Origin: Thermodesulfobacterium geofontis OPF15
Lineage (GTDB): Bacteria; Desulfobacterota; Thermodesulfobacteria; Thermodesulfobacteriales; Thermodesulfobacteriaceae
Reading direction: 5' to 3'
NCBI RefSeq assembly: GCF_000215975.1
Contig: NC_015682.1
Coordinates: 1,178,001 to 1,242,000 of the forward strand
DNA length: 64,000 nt
Part shown: in pieces, positions 49,094-57,720 of the stretch
Position numbering within the stretch: position 1 is the first letter of the stretch
Layout: each line of letters opens with the position of its first letter
Program-made: the position numbers and the translations under genes
The notes under the pieces: model-generated
Told to the model about the DNA's origin: nothing
The model's database searches: none
The model's input: the letters and a program-made list of their open reading frames with translations, nothing else

Positions 49094-49185
49094 ATGAAGG
49101 GGAAAGTTCAAGTAGAAGACCATGTTTTAGAGTATGGCAGTTTTGAGGGTGTTATTCCTGAAGGACAATACGGAGCAGGGGAGGG
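49094..49185 (+). pseudogene. Fragment of DNA ligase D 3'-phosphoesterase domain
   Basis: About 30 codons: KVQVEDHVLEYGSFEGVIPE followed by GQYGAG. This is the core motif of the LigD 3'-phosphoesterase (PE) family, in which the His and Asp of VEDH and the EGVIPEGQYG loop are conserved. Neither the upstream nor downstream parts of the domain are present; the similarity stops where the HEPN gene ends on the other strand. A relic of a non-homologous end-joining gene. Confidence 0.7.
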
Positions 49186-49596
49186 TTATTTTAAATCCTT
49201 TTCGTTTATTTTTAACTTTTTTAAGACGAATTCTTTTACTTTTGTTGCTGCATCAAAAGCTTCTTTAGCTTCTTCTATAGATGGAATATAAAATTCCTCA
49301 GGATATCTTACATCTACAGCATATTCTGTTAGACCTTCAGTAATTTCGTATAATCTTTCAAAATCTTTATCAATTTTACTACAAAGTTTAATCAAATATT
49401 CAATGGAATGGGTTCTACCAAATTCAATATCATGATTAATTAAAAAGGCTTTTAACATTTTTTCTACTGCTTGTTGACAGTGAAAGCATGCGGTATCAGT
49501 AATTATTTCTTCCTCAGGTTGAGATAAAAGTTTTTGAGCACTTTTATAATCATTTATAGCCTTAATTAACCATTTTTTAGCCTCTTCATTTATCAT
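49186..49596 (-). CDS. HEPN-domain protein (toxin of HEPN-MNT pair)
   Basis: 136 residues, all helical. Typical HEPN elements: WLIKAINDYKSAQKLLSQ, CFHCQQAVEKMLKAFLI and the basic-His motif GRTHSIEYLIKL. In known HEPN-MNT pairs this protein is an RNase toxin or the target of nucleotidylation by its partner. Overlaps the MNT gene by 4 bases. Confidence 0.88.
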   Translation of the reverse strand: MINEEAKKWLIKAINDYKSAQKLLSQPEEEIITDTACFHCQQAVEKMLKAFLINHDIEFGRTHSIEYLIKLCSKIDKDFERLYEITEGLTEYAVDVRYPEEFYIPSIEEAKEAFDAATKVKEFVLKKLKINEKDLK

Positions 49597-49922
49597 AATA
49601 TTACTCCCTCTTTTACTGCACTTTTTATTATACTTCCGATTACATCTTTTCTTTTTTGAATTTCTTCTTCAGATTTAATTATAATATCCCCATCAATAAA
49701 ATATTCTGCAAGTTCTTTTCTAATTAAATGAGCTAATTTCTGTCTCTCTTTTCTTGAAAGTCCCTTTTTAGTAACAATTAATAAATCCCAATCACTATAT
49801 TTTTTATAATCTCCTCTTGCTCTTGAACCAAAAAGAATCAGTTTATCAATTTCAACACCAGCGGATTTTAAAACCCTTTCTATAACCTCTTTTATAATCT
49901 TCCTCTCCATTTCTTTTCTCAA
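49593..49922 (-). CDS. Minimal nucleotidyltransferase (MNT antitoxin)
   Basis: 109 residues. The nucleotidyltransferase signature LFGSRARGDYKKYSDWDLL contains GS and the Asp-x-Asp metal site. Such MNT proteins neutralise the HEPN partner by adding AMP to it. First gene of the two-gene unit. Both genes appear intact, unlike the debris around them. Confidence 0.9.
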   Translation of the reverse strand: MRKEMERKIIKEVIERVLKSAGVEIDKLILFGSRARGDYKKYSDWDLLIVTKKGLSRKERQKLAHLIRKELAEYFIDGDIIIKSEEEIQKRKDVIGSIIKSAVKEGVIL

Positions 49923-49961
49923 AAAGAATAAATTTTAATTTTAATTATATATTAAAAATAG

Positions 49962-51107
49962 TTATTTAAAAATAATAGCCGAAATAAGTGCACCAACGAG
50001 GACTACATGAAGAATATTTATTTTTTTATAAAGAGCTAAAAAACTTGTTAAAGCTATTGTTAGTTTTAAAAAATCCCATTCTACTGAAGTAGCAAACTTA
50101 AAAGTTGCAAAAAGAAGTAAACCTGAAAAAGAGGCTAAAAGACCCTTTTTTGCTCTTAAAAAGATTTGTGAATTTCTTATTTTCTCAGAAATTTCAGAAG
50201 CAAAAGCCATTATTATAAAAGAGGGTGTGAAGACTGAGATTGTTGCTAAAGTAGCGCCTAAAAGACCTTTTAATAAATATCCTACGAAGGTTGCTGTTAT
50301 TACAATCGGTCCTGGGGTTATCTGCCCAAGGGCAATTCCATTCATAAAAGTTTTACTATCAAGCCAATGTAGTCTATCTACAATTTCATGTAACATCAGA
50401 GGTACAGAGGCATATCCTCCTCCAAAGGCAAAAAGATCTATTTTCATCATGATCAAAGAAAGTTTGAAAAGAATTTTGTCCCAGAAATAAAGAAAAATTA
50501 AACCTGTAAATAGAATTAAAATAAGAATTAAAATACCTACAAAATTAAAATTTTTTGAGTTTTGGACTTTATGGTCAGAGGTACCTTTAAAAATTATTTG
50601 GGAAATAAGAAAGCAAGCTATAATTATCAAGAAAGGGCTAATTTTAAAAAGAAAAAGCAAAAAAGAAAAAATAGCTATAACTATCTCACCTACTGATTTA
50701 ATTATAGGTTTTGCAAAACTTAAAAAAGCATTAGCAACAATGGCAACAACTATTACTTGTAGACCAGCAAAAATAGATATAGCCTCAGGAAGGTTATGAG
50801 TTTTGGCATAAATATATGATAAAAAAAGCATAAGCAGAAAAGCGGGAAGTCCAAAGGCTATAAAGCTAACAAGCCCACCTATAATTCCTTTGGTTTTAAA
50901 TCCAACATAAGCTACAACTTGCATAACAGTTGCACCTGGAATTGCCTGAGCAAGTGCAATACCTTCCTGAAAGGTTTTATTATCAAGCCATTTTCTTTTT
51001 TCAACAACAAGTTCTCTAACATAGGCAACCATTGCTGGACCACCAAAAGCAGTAAGCCCAAGTTTTAAAAAGGAAAAGAACAGGGTTCTAATTTTAATAG
51101 ATTTCAT
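49962..51107 (-). CDS. chrA: ChrA-type chromate transporter
   Basis: 381-residue inner-membrane protein made of two homologous CHR domains, each with the signature pattern: FLKLGLTAFGGPAMVAYVRE with GIALAQAIPGATVMQVVAYV in the first, and DLFAFGGGYASVPLMLHEIV with NGIALGQITPGPIVITATFVG in the second. Exports chromate, probably in exchange or by proton motive force. Stands alone on the minus strand. Confidence 0.9.
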   Translation of the reverse strand: MKSIKIRTLFFSFLKLGLTAFGGPAMVAYVRELVVEKRKWLDNKTFQEGIALAQAIPGATVMQVVAYVGFKTKGIIGGLVSFIAFGLPAFLLMLFLSYIYAKTHNLPEAISIFAGLQVIVVAIVANAFLSFAKPIIKSVGEIVIAIFSFLLFLFKISPFLIIIACFLISQIIFKGTSDHKVQNSKNFNFVGILILILILFTGLIFLYFWDKILFKLSLIMMKIDLFAFGGGYASVPLMLHEIVDRLHWLDSKTFMNGIALGQITPGPIVITATFVGYLLKGLLGATLATISVFTPSFIIMAFASEISEKIRNSQIFLRAKKGLLASFSGLLLFATFKFATSVEWDFLKLTIALTSFLALYKKINILHVVLVGALISAIIFK

Positions 51108-51189
51108 TTTAAAACTCCAGCTTTATCTATTGTATAGATAAATATAAATGAAAATTGAAGCAATCTAAAATTTTATTAAAACTAACCTG

Positions 51190-52563
51190 TTACCAAGAAG
51201 AATATACATACCAAGTTACTTTTTTATAGGGATCTAAAAAACTCTTGTTCAATCTACCTTTATTTAATCTTTCCTCAGAAATAATCTTATATCCCTGATT
51301 TAAAAAGATCAAAAGTTCTTCCTCCTTCGTTAAAACTTTAATGGGAGTTGGAGCATAAAAGACAATTATAGGGTTTTCTTTTTGCCAAAAAACTAAATGA
51401 TCGCTTATTATTTCTTTTTTAATATTTTGAAGCTTATCAGAAAAGGTGGTTGAGTTTTTATAAGCTATCACCCCAAAAATTATTAAATTTGCCAAAAAGG
51501 GAATTAAAAAAAGCCTTCCTAAAAGGGGTGATGTAGGAAAATTTTTGATTAATATTTTAGAAATAAGTATAGCAAAGAATGGATAAATCCAAAGCAAATA
51601 TTTATCATATTTTTTCCCAGTAAAGCTTAGCAAGATTATAGGAGCAAGAGAAATAGTTAGTAAAAATAGAAGCTCTTTATCTTCTCTAAGTTTAGAAAAA
51701 AGATTGAGAACTCGTTCTTTTAAATAAATTTTTTCTTTCCAAAAAAGATAAAAAAGAATAAGGAAGCAAAACCAGAAATTAAGCAAAAAGTGGTTAAAAT
51801 AAAAATACCAAGGATCCTTAGCCTCTGAAACCAAACGAGCTTTGATATCTATGTTAAAAAACTCTTGAAAGACCCCTTTTCCAAAAGCAAAATATCCATA
51901 ACCATACCAACTAAGACATATTACTATAAAAATAGACCAACCTAAAGGATTTAAGATTAGTTTAAGACCCCGTTTATTTTTGGTAAAAAGGCTATAGATC
52001 AAAAGTCCAGGAAGATAAAAAAGATTTAAAGGACCCCTAATAAAGATTCCTGCAGTCAAAAAAAGATAAAAAAGGTATTGGTAAAGTCTTTTTGGAGATT
52101 TAAATAAATAAAGATAAGAAAACCAAAACATCAAGAAAGAAAAAAGTACAAACAAAGGCTCTAAATCTATCCTATTAATAAAAGAAAAAAACCGAAAATT
52201 AGTAAGTAAAACTATTATAGAAAAAAAAGCACCTTGCCAATCTTTTTGATGAAACTCAATAAGGCTTAAAAAAAGCAAAGTATAACAAAGGATTGAAAAA
52301 ACTCTTAAAGGAAATATTATACCTTCAGGATCAGAAGAGAAGGGTTTAACAAAAATAGAAGCTAACCAGGTATAAAGAGGTGGTTTAGTAAAATAGGGTT
52401 CTCCATTGTAAGTTTGAAAAAACTTAAAATTTTCTATATTTTCCTTTACTAATATAGCCCTTCTTAATTCTTGATAGGAAGAAGGGGGTTCAAAAAAAGA
52501 AAAAATTAAAGTAGCTAAAATGAGTAAACTTAGTACTAAAAAAATCCAAATTTTAAAATTCAT
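51190..52563 (-). CDS. Glycosyltransferase family 39 (ArnT-like) membrane protein
   Basis: 457 residues with about ten hydrophobic segments. The GT39 features are the first membrane helix, the loop Q-x-[Y/F]NGEPYFTKPPLYTW near residue 55 and the acidic residues SSYQELRRA just after the first helix. It would transfer a sugar from a polyprenyl carrier to an envelope acceptor. The target (lipid A or protein) is unknown. Divergent from the oxidoreductase-aminotransferase pair. Confidence 0.82.
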   Translation of the reverse strand: MNFKIWIFLVLSLLILATLIFSFFEPPSSYQELRRAILVKENIENFKFFQTYNGEPYFTKPPLYTWLASIFVKPFSSDPEGIIFPLRVFSILCYTLLFLSLIEFHQKDWQGAFFSIIVLLTNFRFFSFINRIDLEPLFVLFSFLMFWFSYLYLFKSPKRLYQYLFYLFLTAGIFIRGPLNLFYLPGLLIYSLFTKNKRGLKLILNPLGWSIFIVICLSWYGYGYFAFGKGVFQEFFNIDIKARLVSEAKDPWYFYFNHFLLNFWFCFLILFYLFWKEKIYLKERVLNLFSKLREDKELLFLLTISLAPIILLSFTGKKYDKYLLWIYPFFAILISKILIKNFPTSPLLGRLFLIPFLANLIIFGVIAYKNSTTFSDKLQNIKKEIISDHLVFWQKENPIIVFYAPTPIKVLTKEEELLIFLNQGYKIISEERLNKGRLNKSFLDPYKKVTWYVYSSW

Positions 52564-52623
52564 AACACCTTTACAAGAAATTTTTTAGGTATATTTTAGT
52601 ATAGGTTTAAACATTTTAAAAGA

Positions 52624-53700
52624 GTGATGAGTACTGCGAAGCTTAAAATAGCTATAATTGGCTGTGGTAAAGCAGCTGAAAGACATAAAAAAATTTATCA
52701 GGCTCTAAAAGATGAAGTAGAGGTAGTTTGTGTTTCTGATTTAGAAGAGGAAAAGGCTCAAAAATTTGCAGAAGCTCTTTCTGCAAAGTCATACACTGAT
52801 TATAAAGAGATGCTTACTAAAGAAGATGTAGAAGTAGTTGATCTTTGCCTTCCCTCAGGACTACATGCCGAGGTAGGAGAAATAATACTTAAAGATTTTA
52901 AAAGACATCTTCTTGTAGAAAAGCCTCTTGCTCTTACTTTAAAAGAAGCTAAAAACTTGGTAATCCTTGCACAAAAATATCAGTTAAAGTTAGTTACTGT
53001 TTTTCAAAATAGAGCTAATCCTCCTGTAATAAAACTAAAAGAGGCCTTATCTCAAAATCTTTTAGGAAATCCAATTTTATTTTCAGCAAAATTTTATTGG
53101 AGTAGAGATCAAAAGTATTATAATTCAGCTTCTTGGAGGGGAACTTGGGCTTTAGATGGAGGTGCCTTAGCACAGCAAGGATGTCATTTTGTCGATATGC
53201 TTTATTATTTAGGTGGACCTGTTGAGAGCGTCTTTGCTAAAATGGGCACATATCTTGCGAACATAGAAGCAGAAGACCTCTTGGTTGGTATATTAAAGTT
53301 TAAAAACGGGGCTTTAGGAACAATAGAAGCTACAACGTGTTCCCGCCCTAAAGATTTAAAAGCTGAACTTGTAGTGTTGGGAGAAAAGGGATCTGCTATT
53401 CTTGGTGGTTTTGCAATGAATAAATTAGACTATTTAGCCATAGAAGGAATTGAAAATATAAATGAATTTATCTCTGGATTTGAAAAAAATCCTGATCATC
53501 CCTTAGGATATTCTCATTATACCTATCTAAGATCTGCAATAAAATATTTTAAAACTTCAGAGAAAGATCCGTGGCTTGTGGTTGGAGAAGAAGCTATCCC
53601 CTCTTTAGAGATTATTATAGGACTTTATGAGTCAGCAGAGACAGGAAAAGAAATAAAATTTCCCTTTAAGCCAAAAGCCTGTAGATTAGGTAAAAGATAA
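52624..53700 (+). CDS. Gfo/Idh/MocA family oxidoreductase
   Basis: 358 residues. NAD(P)-binding motif IAIIGCGKAAERHKKIY at the N-terminus, conserved EKPLALTLKEA near residue 100, and GCHFVDMLYYLGGPVESV. Followed after 25 bases by a DegT aminotransferase, so the pair probably oxidises and then aminates a nucleotide sugar, as in Wlb-type pathways. Substrate not determinable. Confidence 0.9.
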   Translation: MMSTAKLKIAIIGCGKAAERHKKIYQALKDEVEVVCVSDLEEEKAQKFAEALSAKSYTDYKEMLTKEDVEVVDLCLPSGLHAEVGEIILKDFKRHLLVEKPLALTLKEAKNLVILAQKYQLKLVTVFQNRANPPVIKLKEALSQNLLGNPILFSAKFYWSRDQKYYNSASWRGTWALDGGALAQQGCHFVDMLYYLGGPVESVFAKMGTYLANIEAEDLLVGILKFKNGALGTIEATTCSRPKDLKAELVVLGEKGSAILGGFAMNKLDYLAIEGIENINEFISGFEKNPDHPLGYSHYTYLRSAIKYFKTSEKDPWLVVGEEAIPSLEIIIGLYESAETGKEIKFPFKPKACRLGKR

Positions 53701-53725
53701 AATTTCTTAGGAAAGGAGCTCAAAA

Positions 53726-54850
53726 ATGAAAAAAATTCCGCTTTTAGATCTAAAAAGATCTTGGGAAGAAATTAAAGAGGAGGTATATAAAGGTTGGGAA
53801 GAAGTATTTAGCACCATGAAGGTTTTAAACGGAAAATATCTACAGGAGTTTGAAAAAAATTGGGCTGAATATTTAGGGGTTAAATATGCTTTTGGTTGTA
53901 GTTGTGGAACAAGTGCTTTACTTATGGCACTTATAGCTTGCGGAATAGAGAAGGGGGATGAAGTATTACTTCAAACTAATGCTTTTATTGCTGATTTAGA
54001 AGCGATTCATTGGGTAGGAGCAACTCCCGTATTAGTAGAAGTAGATCCTAATACCTTTGGACCCCACTTAGAGGATCTTTATCAAAAAGTAACTCCTAAA
54101 ACTAAAGCCCTTTTGCTTGTTCATATGTATGGACATCCTGCAGAAATGGATGAAATAATTAAATTTTGCGAAAAATACGGAATTATTCTTATAGAAGATG
54201 CTTCTCATGCTCACGGAGCAACTTATAAAGGTAAAAAGGTAGGAAGTTTTGGAAAAGTAGGTTGTTTTAGTTGCGGACCTGTAAAAAATCTTAATTGTAT
54301 AGGAGATGGAGGAGTGGTAGTAACGGATGATGATGAAGTTGCTTTTAAGATAAAATTCTTAAGAGTACATGGACAGGTAGAAAAAAATCATTTTCATTTT
54401 TTCGGATTTAACTCAAGGCTTGATGAACTTCAAGCAGTTATTCTTAATGTAAGATTAAAAACCTTAGATCAAAAAAATGAAAAGAGAAGAAAAATAGCTA
54501 AAAAATATTATGAGGGACTTTCTGATATAAAAAACTTAACCTTACCTCCCCTTGATCCTGATTACAAACAAAGCGTTTATCATAGATATGTAATAAGAAC
54601 TCCTTATAGAGATGAATTAGTTACCTTTTTAAAGGAGCGTGGAATAGGAACAGGTTATTATTATCCTATTCCTTTACATTTACAAAAAAGTTATCTAACT
54701 TTTTATAAAAATTCTATAAGTTTTCCTGTTGCAGAAAAACTTGCTAAGGAATCAGTTGCCATACCCATGTATCCTGAGCTTACTGATGAAGAAATAGAAT
54801 ACATTATTACTTGCATAAGAGATTTTTATAAATTTAAGATATTAATTTAG
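53726..54850 (+). CDS. DegT/DnrJ/EryC1 family sugar aminotransferase
   Basis: 374 residues, PLP-dependent. The cofactor lysine lies in CGPVKNLNCIGDGGVVVT, and VHMYGHPAEMDEI with IEDASHAHGATYKGKKVGS are family motifs. Pairs with the preceding oxidoreductase; ribosome site AGGAGCT. Likely makes an amino sugar for surface glycan. Its last 4 bases overlap the convergent kinase gene. Confidence 0.93.
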   Translation: MKKIPLLDLKRSWEEIKEEVYKGWEEVFSTMKVLNGKYLQEFEKNWAEYLGVKYAFGCSCGTSALLMALIACGIEKGDEVLLQTNAFIADLEAIHWVGATPVLVEVDPNTFGPHLEDLYQKVTPKTKALLLVHMYGHPAEMDEIIKFCEKYGIILIEDASHAHGATYKGKKVGSFGKVGCFSCGPVKNLNCIGDGGVVVTDDDEVAFKIKFLRVHGQVEKNHFHFFGFNSRLDELQAVILNVRLKTLDQKNEKRRKIAKKYYEGLSDIKNLTLPPLDPDYKQSVYHRYVIRTPYRDELVTFLKERGIGTGYYYPIPLHLQKSYLTFYKNSISFPVAEKLAKESVAIPMYPELTDEEIEYIITCIRDFYKFKILI

Positions 54851-55701
54851 GGTATCAGAATTTTAATTGCTTCTGGAATAAAGTTAATAATTTCTGAGAT
54901 CTGGGTTGCAGGAGTAGGGTAGGCTAAGGCGCCTGCTAATCTATTTGCTTTAGCTGAAAGAATACAAGCTTCTTCTGGTGAGTATCCAGCATAAATTAAA
55001 GCTGAAACTATACCGGTTAAGGTATCACCCGTGCCACCTATAGCTTCAAGTTCCGGAACAAAAGGCTTTTCTACAGTTGCTAAAACTTTTTGATTAAATA
55101 CAATTCTATCTTTTTCACCCTTAACAAGAAGATAAGGAGGGGCATTTTTATGTTCATAAGCCCTTATTATTAAAGTTTCCACATCTTTTTCTTCAGCTAA
55201 AAGAAACCCTCTGGTATAAAAAGGATGAGGTGCCTTTTCATCTGCTAAAAAGGCTAATTCTCCTATATCAGGAGTAAAAAGGTCAAAAAAATTGGCATAA
55301 CTTGCCATTTTGACAGCATACATAAACCCTGCATCAGCTATTAAAAAAGGTTTTCTAAGAAGTTTTTCTATAGCTAAAATCACCTTTAAACAACCATCTA
55401 CCTCTGGAAGAATGTAATGAAAAGTAAGCACTTTAAAATTATATTTATGGATATTTTCAGCTAAAAACTTATAAAGTTCTTTACTTCCCTTTCCTTTCCC
55501 TATATCTCCTACAAGAAAGACAAATGGATTTGGTTTATTTAATACCTCGAGAGTTTTTATAGCAGAGGCAATAAGGGCTGTTGTGCCACGCTCTACAGGA
55601 ATTTTCCATTTTTCTATGTTTAAGAATTTTTCTTCTAAAACCGGAGTTCCATAAATTAAGGGAATTTTTTCATCTGGCACGATACCTACTATTCCGAGCA
55701 T
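54847..55701 (-). CDS. Ribokinase-fold kinase / NAD(P)HX-dehydratase-like protein
   Basis: 284 residues. The C-terminal signature AIGGTGDTLTGIVSALIYAG contains the GTGD anion hole and catalytic Asp of the ribokinase/YjeF-C superfamily. The N-terminal part (LGIVGIVPDEKIPLIYGTPV) is unusual. It overlaps the DUF3343 gene by 13 bases and so belongs to the yedE cluster. Whether it phosphorylates a small molecule or repairs NAD(P)HX is open. Confidence 0.7.
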   Translation of the reverse strand: MLGIVGIVPDEKIPLIYGTPVLEEKFLNIEKWKIPVERGTTALIASAIKTLEVLNKPNPFVFLVGDIGKGKGSKELYKFLAENIHKYNFKVLTFHYILPEVDGCLKVILAIEKLLRKPFLIADAGFMYAVKMASYANFFDLFTPDIGELAFLADEKAPHPFYTRGFLLAEEKDVETLIIRAYEHKNAPPYLLVKGEKDRIVFNQKVLATVEKPFVPELEAIGGTGDTLTGIVSALIYAGYSPEEACILSAKANRLAGALAYPTPATQISEIINFIPEAIKILIP

Positions 55702-56243
55702 AATAATTCTTTTGCTTTTTCAAAGGCTAAATGTAGGGCATAGCCACAGAGTGTATGAGCTAATTCTTTAGGAGAAAAAGAGTTCTTTAAACTTACTCCT
55801 AATAAAATTGAAGCTAAATAAGGAACATCCGGACATCCACCACCAGAAATATTAACAATAACTAAGTTTTTTTTATTTACTGTTATTTTCATATTAGCAG
55901 CTCTAACCATAAGATAATCTCCAAAATCCTTTACCTGGAAGAGATCTACAGGTTTTAAAATTTCATTTTCAGAAAGGGGGATAAAATCTAAAGGTTCTAT
56001 TCCTTGAGTTTTTAAAAGGTTTAAAATTCCGGTTATTTCTATAATTGGTACTTCTATAGCAAGATCACATCCTTTTCTCACTTCAGGAGGAGGACCAACT
56101 ACTTTTACTTTATAACCTTCTTTTTGTAAAACCTTTTCAGCCTTTATAACTTCAGAGGTGTTTTCAAAAAGCAAAAGCCCTGATTTTAATCTTTCAGATG
56201 GTTTACCTTTTTTAGATGAAAATAATTTATTTATCCATTTCAT
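55689..56243 (-). CDS. DUF3343-domain protein with C-terminal extension
   Basis: 184 residues. The first 100 carry the DUF3343 (putative Se/S-carrier-like) pattern: LLLFENTSEVIKAEKVLQKE, VGPPPEVRKGCDLAIEVP. The C-terminal half has GGGCPDVPYLASILLG and a helical end, and I do not recognise it. DUF3343 proteins occur with YedE/YedF in selenium-using anaerobes. Overlaps the TusA-like gene by 4 bases. Confidence 0.75.
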   Translation of the reverse strand: MKWINKLFSSKKGKPSERLKSGLLLFENTSEVIKAEKVLQKEGYKVKVVGPPPEVRKGCDLAIEVPIIEITGILNLLKTQGIEPLDFIPLSENEILKPVDLFQVKDFGDYLMVRAANMKITVNKKNLVIVNISGGGCPDVPYLASILLGVSLKNSFSPKELAHTLCGYALHLAFEKAKELLCSE

Positions 56244-56458
56244 GATTTTCTAATAACCACTTTAAAACTATCAGGAAGTTCTTTAATTTCAGCTACTTCC
56301 CAGCCTAAGGATTTTGCAGCTCTAATTACATTTTCCCTTGCAGTTGGGTTGTCAACCCATATTTCTAACTCACCCTTCCCCAAAGCTTTAATAGCTTCTA
56401 AGGTGCGTAGCACTGGTTCTGGGCAGGAAAGTCCTCTGGCATCAACTACTTCTACCAT
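56240..56458 (-). CDS. TusA/SirA-like sulfur or selenium carrier (YedF-type)
   Basis: 72 residues. The family motif ARGLSCPEPVLRTLEAIKAL has the CPxP cysteine that carries persulfide or selenopersulfide. In selenium clusters such a protein follows YedE. Here it is the short TusA form without the DsrE-like extension of YedF; the DUF3343 protein is separate. RBS AGGAGG is well placed. Confidence 0.9.
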   Translation of the reverse strand: MVEVVDARGLSCPEPVLRTLEAIKALGKGELEIWVDNPTARENVIRAAKSLGWEVAEIKELPDSFKVVIRKS

Positions 56459-56479
56459 AAACTTACCTCCTCTTTAATT

Positions 56480-57583
56480 TTAAGCTTTTTTAGTTCTCAT
56501 AGTTAATCCTATAGCCAAGCATATTATAAAACCTAAGATTATAGCTTCTGGAGTATGAGGTCCGATACCTTTAGGTGAAGCAGCTAAACCAAAGTTATGA
56601 GCTACAGCTGCTCCTATTATCATGCCAGTAGCAAAGATAGCAGCATCTCCATCTCCTTCTCCAGAGAGAAAAAGCTGTCTTCCTGGGCATCCTCCTGCTA
56701 AGGCAAAGCAAAGTCCTGCTAAACTCATGCCTAAAAAATTCCATAATTGCATAGTGTGAGCAATAGGTTGATTTTCAAATCCAAGGTTAAATTGTCCTAA
56801 AATAAGATTAGTAACTAAAGCAAATAGGAAAAAGGAAGCTACCCCTGAGAAGAGATGAAAATCTTTAAAAAGGATTACATCTCTAAAAGCTCCCATAGTG
56901 CAAAATCTACTTCTTTGGGCAAGGACTCCAATAAAAAGTCCGACTAAAAGGGAAATAAATATAGGTGCATGCTGAGAGCCAGGACCTTTAATACTAAAAA
57001 ACAAAAATTCACCCTTGTTAGTTCCAGGATAAGGTGTATCTATTAGAAGTAGCACCAAACAGATTAGCATCAAAAGAGGAAAGCCCAAGCCAGCAGCTTT
57101 ATAAGGAAAGCCTTGAGACCTTCCAAGAGAATATCCCATTCTAAAAAAGATGGTTCCTATAAAAACTCCAAAAATTAATCCTAATAGCCCAAAAATAGCA
57201 TTTAAGTCTCCACCTGCAAGTCTAAGAATAGTTCTCCAAGGACAACCTAAGAAAGTTAATGCACCTATCATAGCAAACATTCCTAAGATAAATCTGATAA
57301 ATGGAGCAGATCCCCCTCTTGGACGATATTCTTTAAATAAAAGGGCACTTAAAAAAGATCCTAAAACAAAACCTATTATTTCTGGTCTCATATACTGAAC
57401 TACGTCCACTCTGTGAAAACCAAGAGCTCCAGCTATATCTCTTTCCATACAGGCTACACAAATTCCCATATTAGGTGGATTCCCCAATTTTTGAAGAAGA
57501 GGAGCTAAAACTCCAATAAAAGCACCTACTAAAATAATACCCCATCTGGTAGCAAAAAGGTTCTTCAGATAATTCATACCCAC
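56480..57583 (-). CDS. yedE: YedE family membrane transporter (selenium-associated)
   Basis: 367 residues with about ten membrane segments of the YeeE/YedE family. Cysteines placed as in the selenium-linked branch: MGICVACMERDIAGALGFHR, FLGCPWRTILRL, RSRFCTMGAFRDV and AGGCPGRQLFLSGEGDGDAA. First gene of the yedE-tusA-DUF3343-kinase operon. Probably imports selenium or sulfur species. Confidence 0.88.
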   Translation of the reverse strand: MGMNYLKNLFATRWGIILVGAFIGVLAPLLQKLGNPPNMGICVACMERDIAGALGFHRVDVVQYMRPEIIGFVLGSFLSALLFKEYRPRGGSAPFIRFILGMFAMIGALTFLGCPWRTILRLAGGDLNAIFGLLGLIFGVFIGTIFFRMGYSLGRSQGFPYKAAGLGFPLLMLICLVLLLIDTPYPGTNKGEFLFFSIKGPGSQHAPIFISLLVGLFIGVLAQRSRFCTMGAFRDVILFKDFHLFSGVASFFLFALVTNLILGQFNLGFENQPIAHTMQLWNFLGMSLAGLCFALAGGCPGRQLFLSGEGDGDAAIFATGMIIGAAVAHNFGLAASPKGIGPHTPEAIILGFIICLAIGLTMRTKKA

Positions 57584-57720
57584 CTCCCTTTTTGCAAAAA
57601 ATTTAAAATTTTTAAATAAAAATATGGGGAGTTTATTTTAAGTCAAATAGAAAAAATAAATTAATTGATGAACTATTTATTGAAAAATTTTATAATAGAA
57701 GTTTTAGCTTGATTAACTTT

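Noticed and set aside
49094-49291. 65-residue intact protein
   Set aside because: Only the first 30 codons resemble a known domain; the rest is antisense to the HEPN gene.
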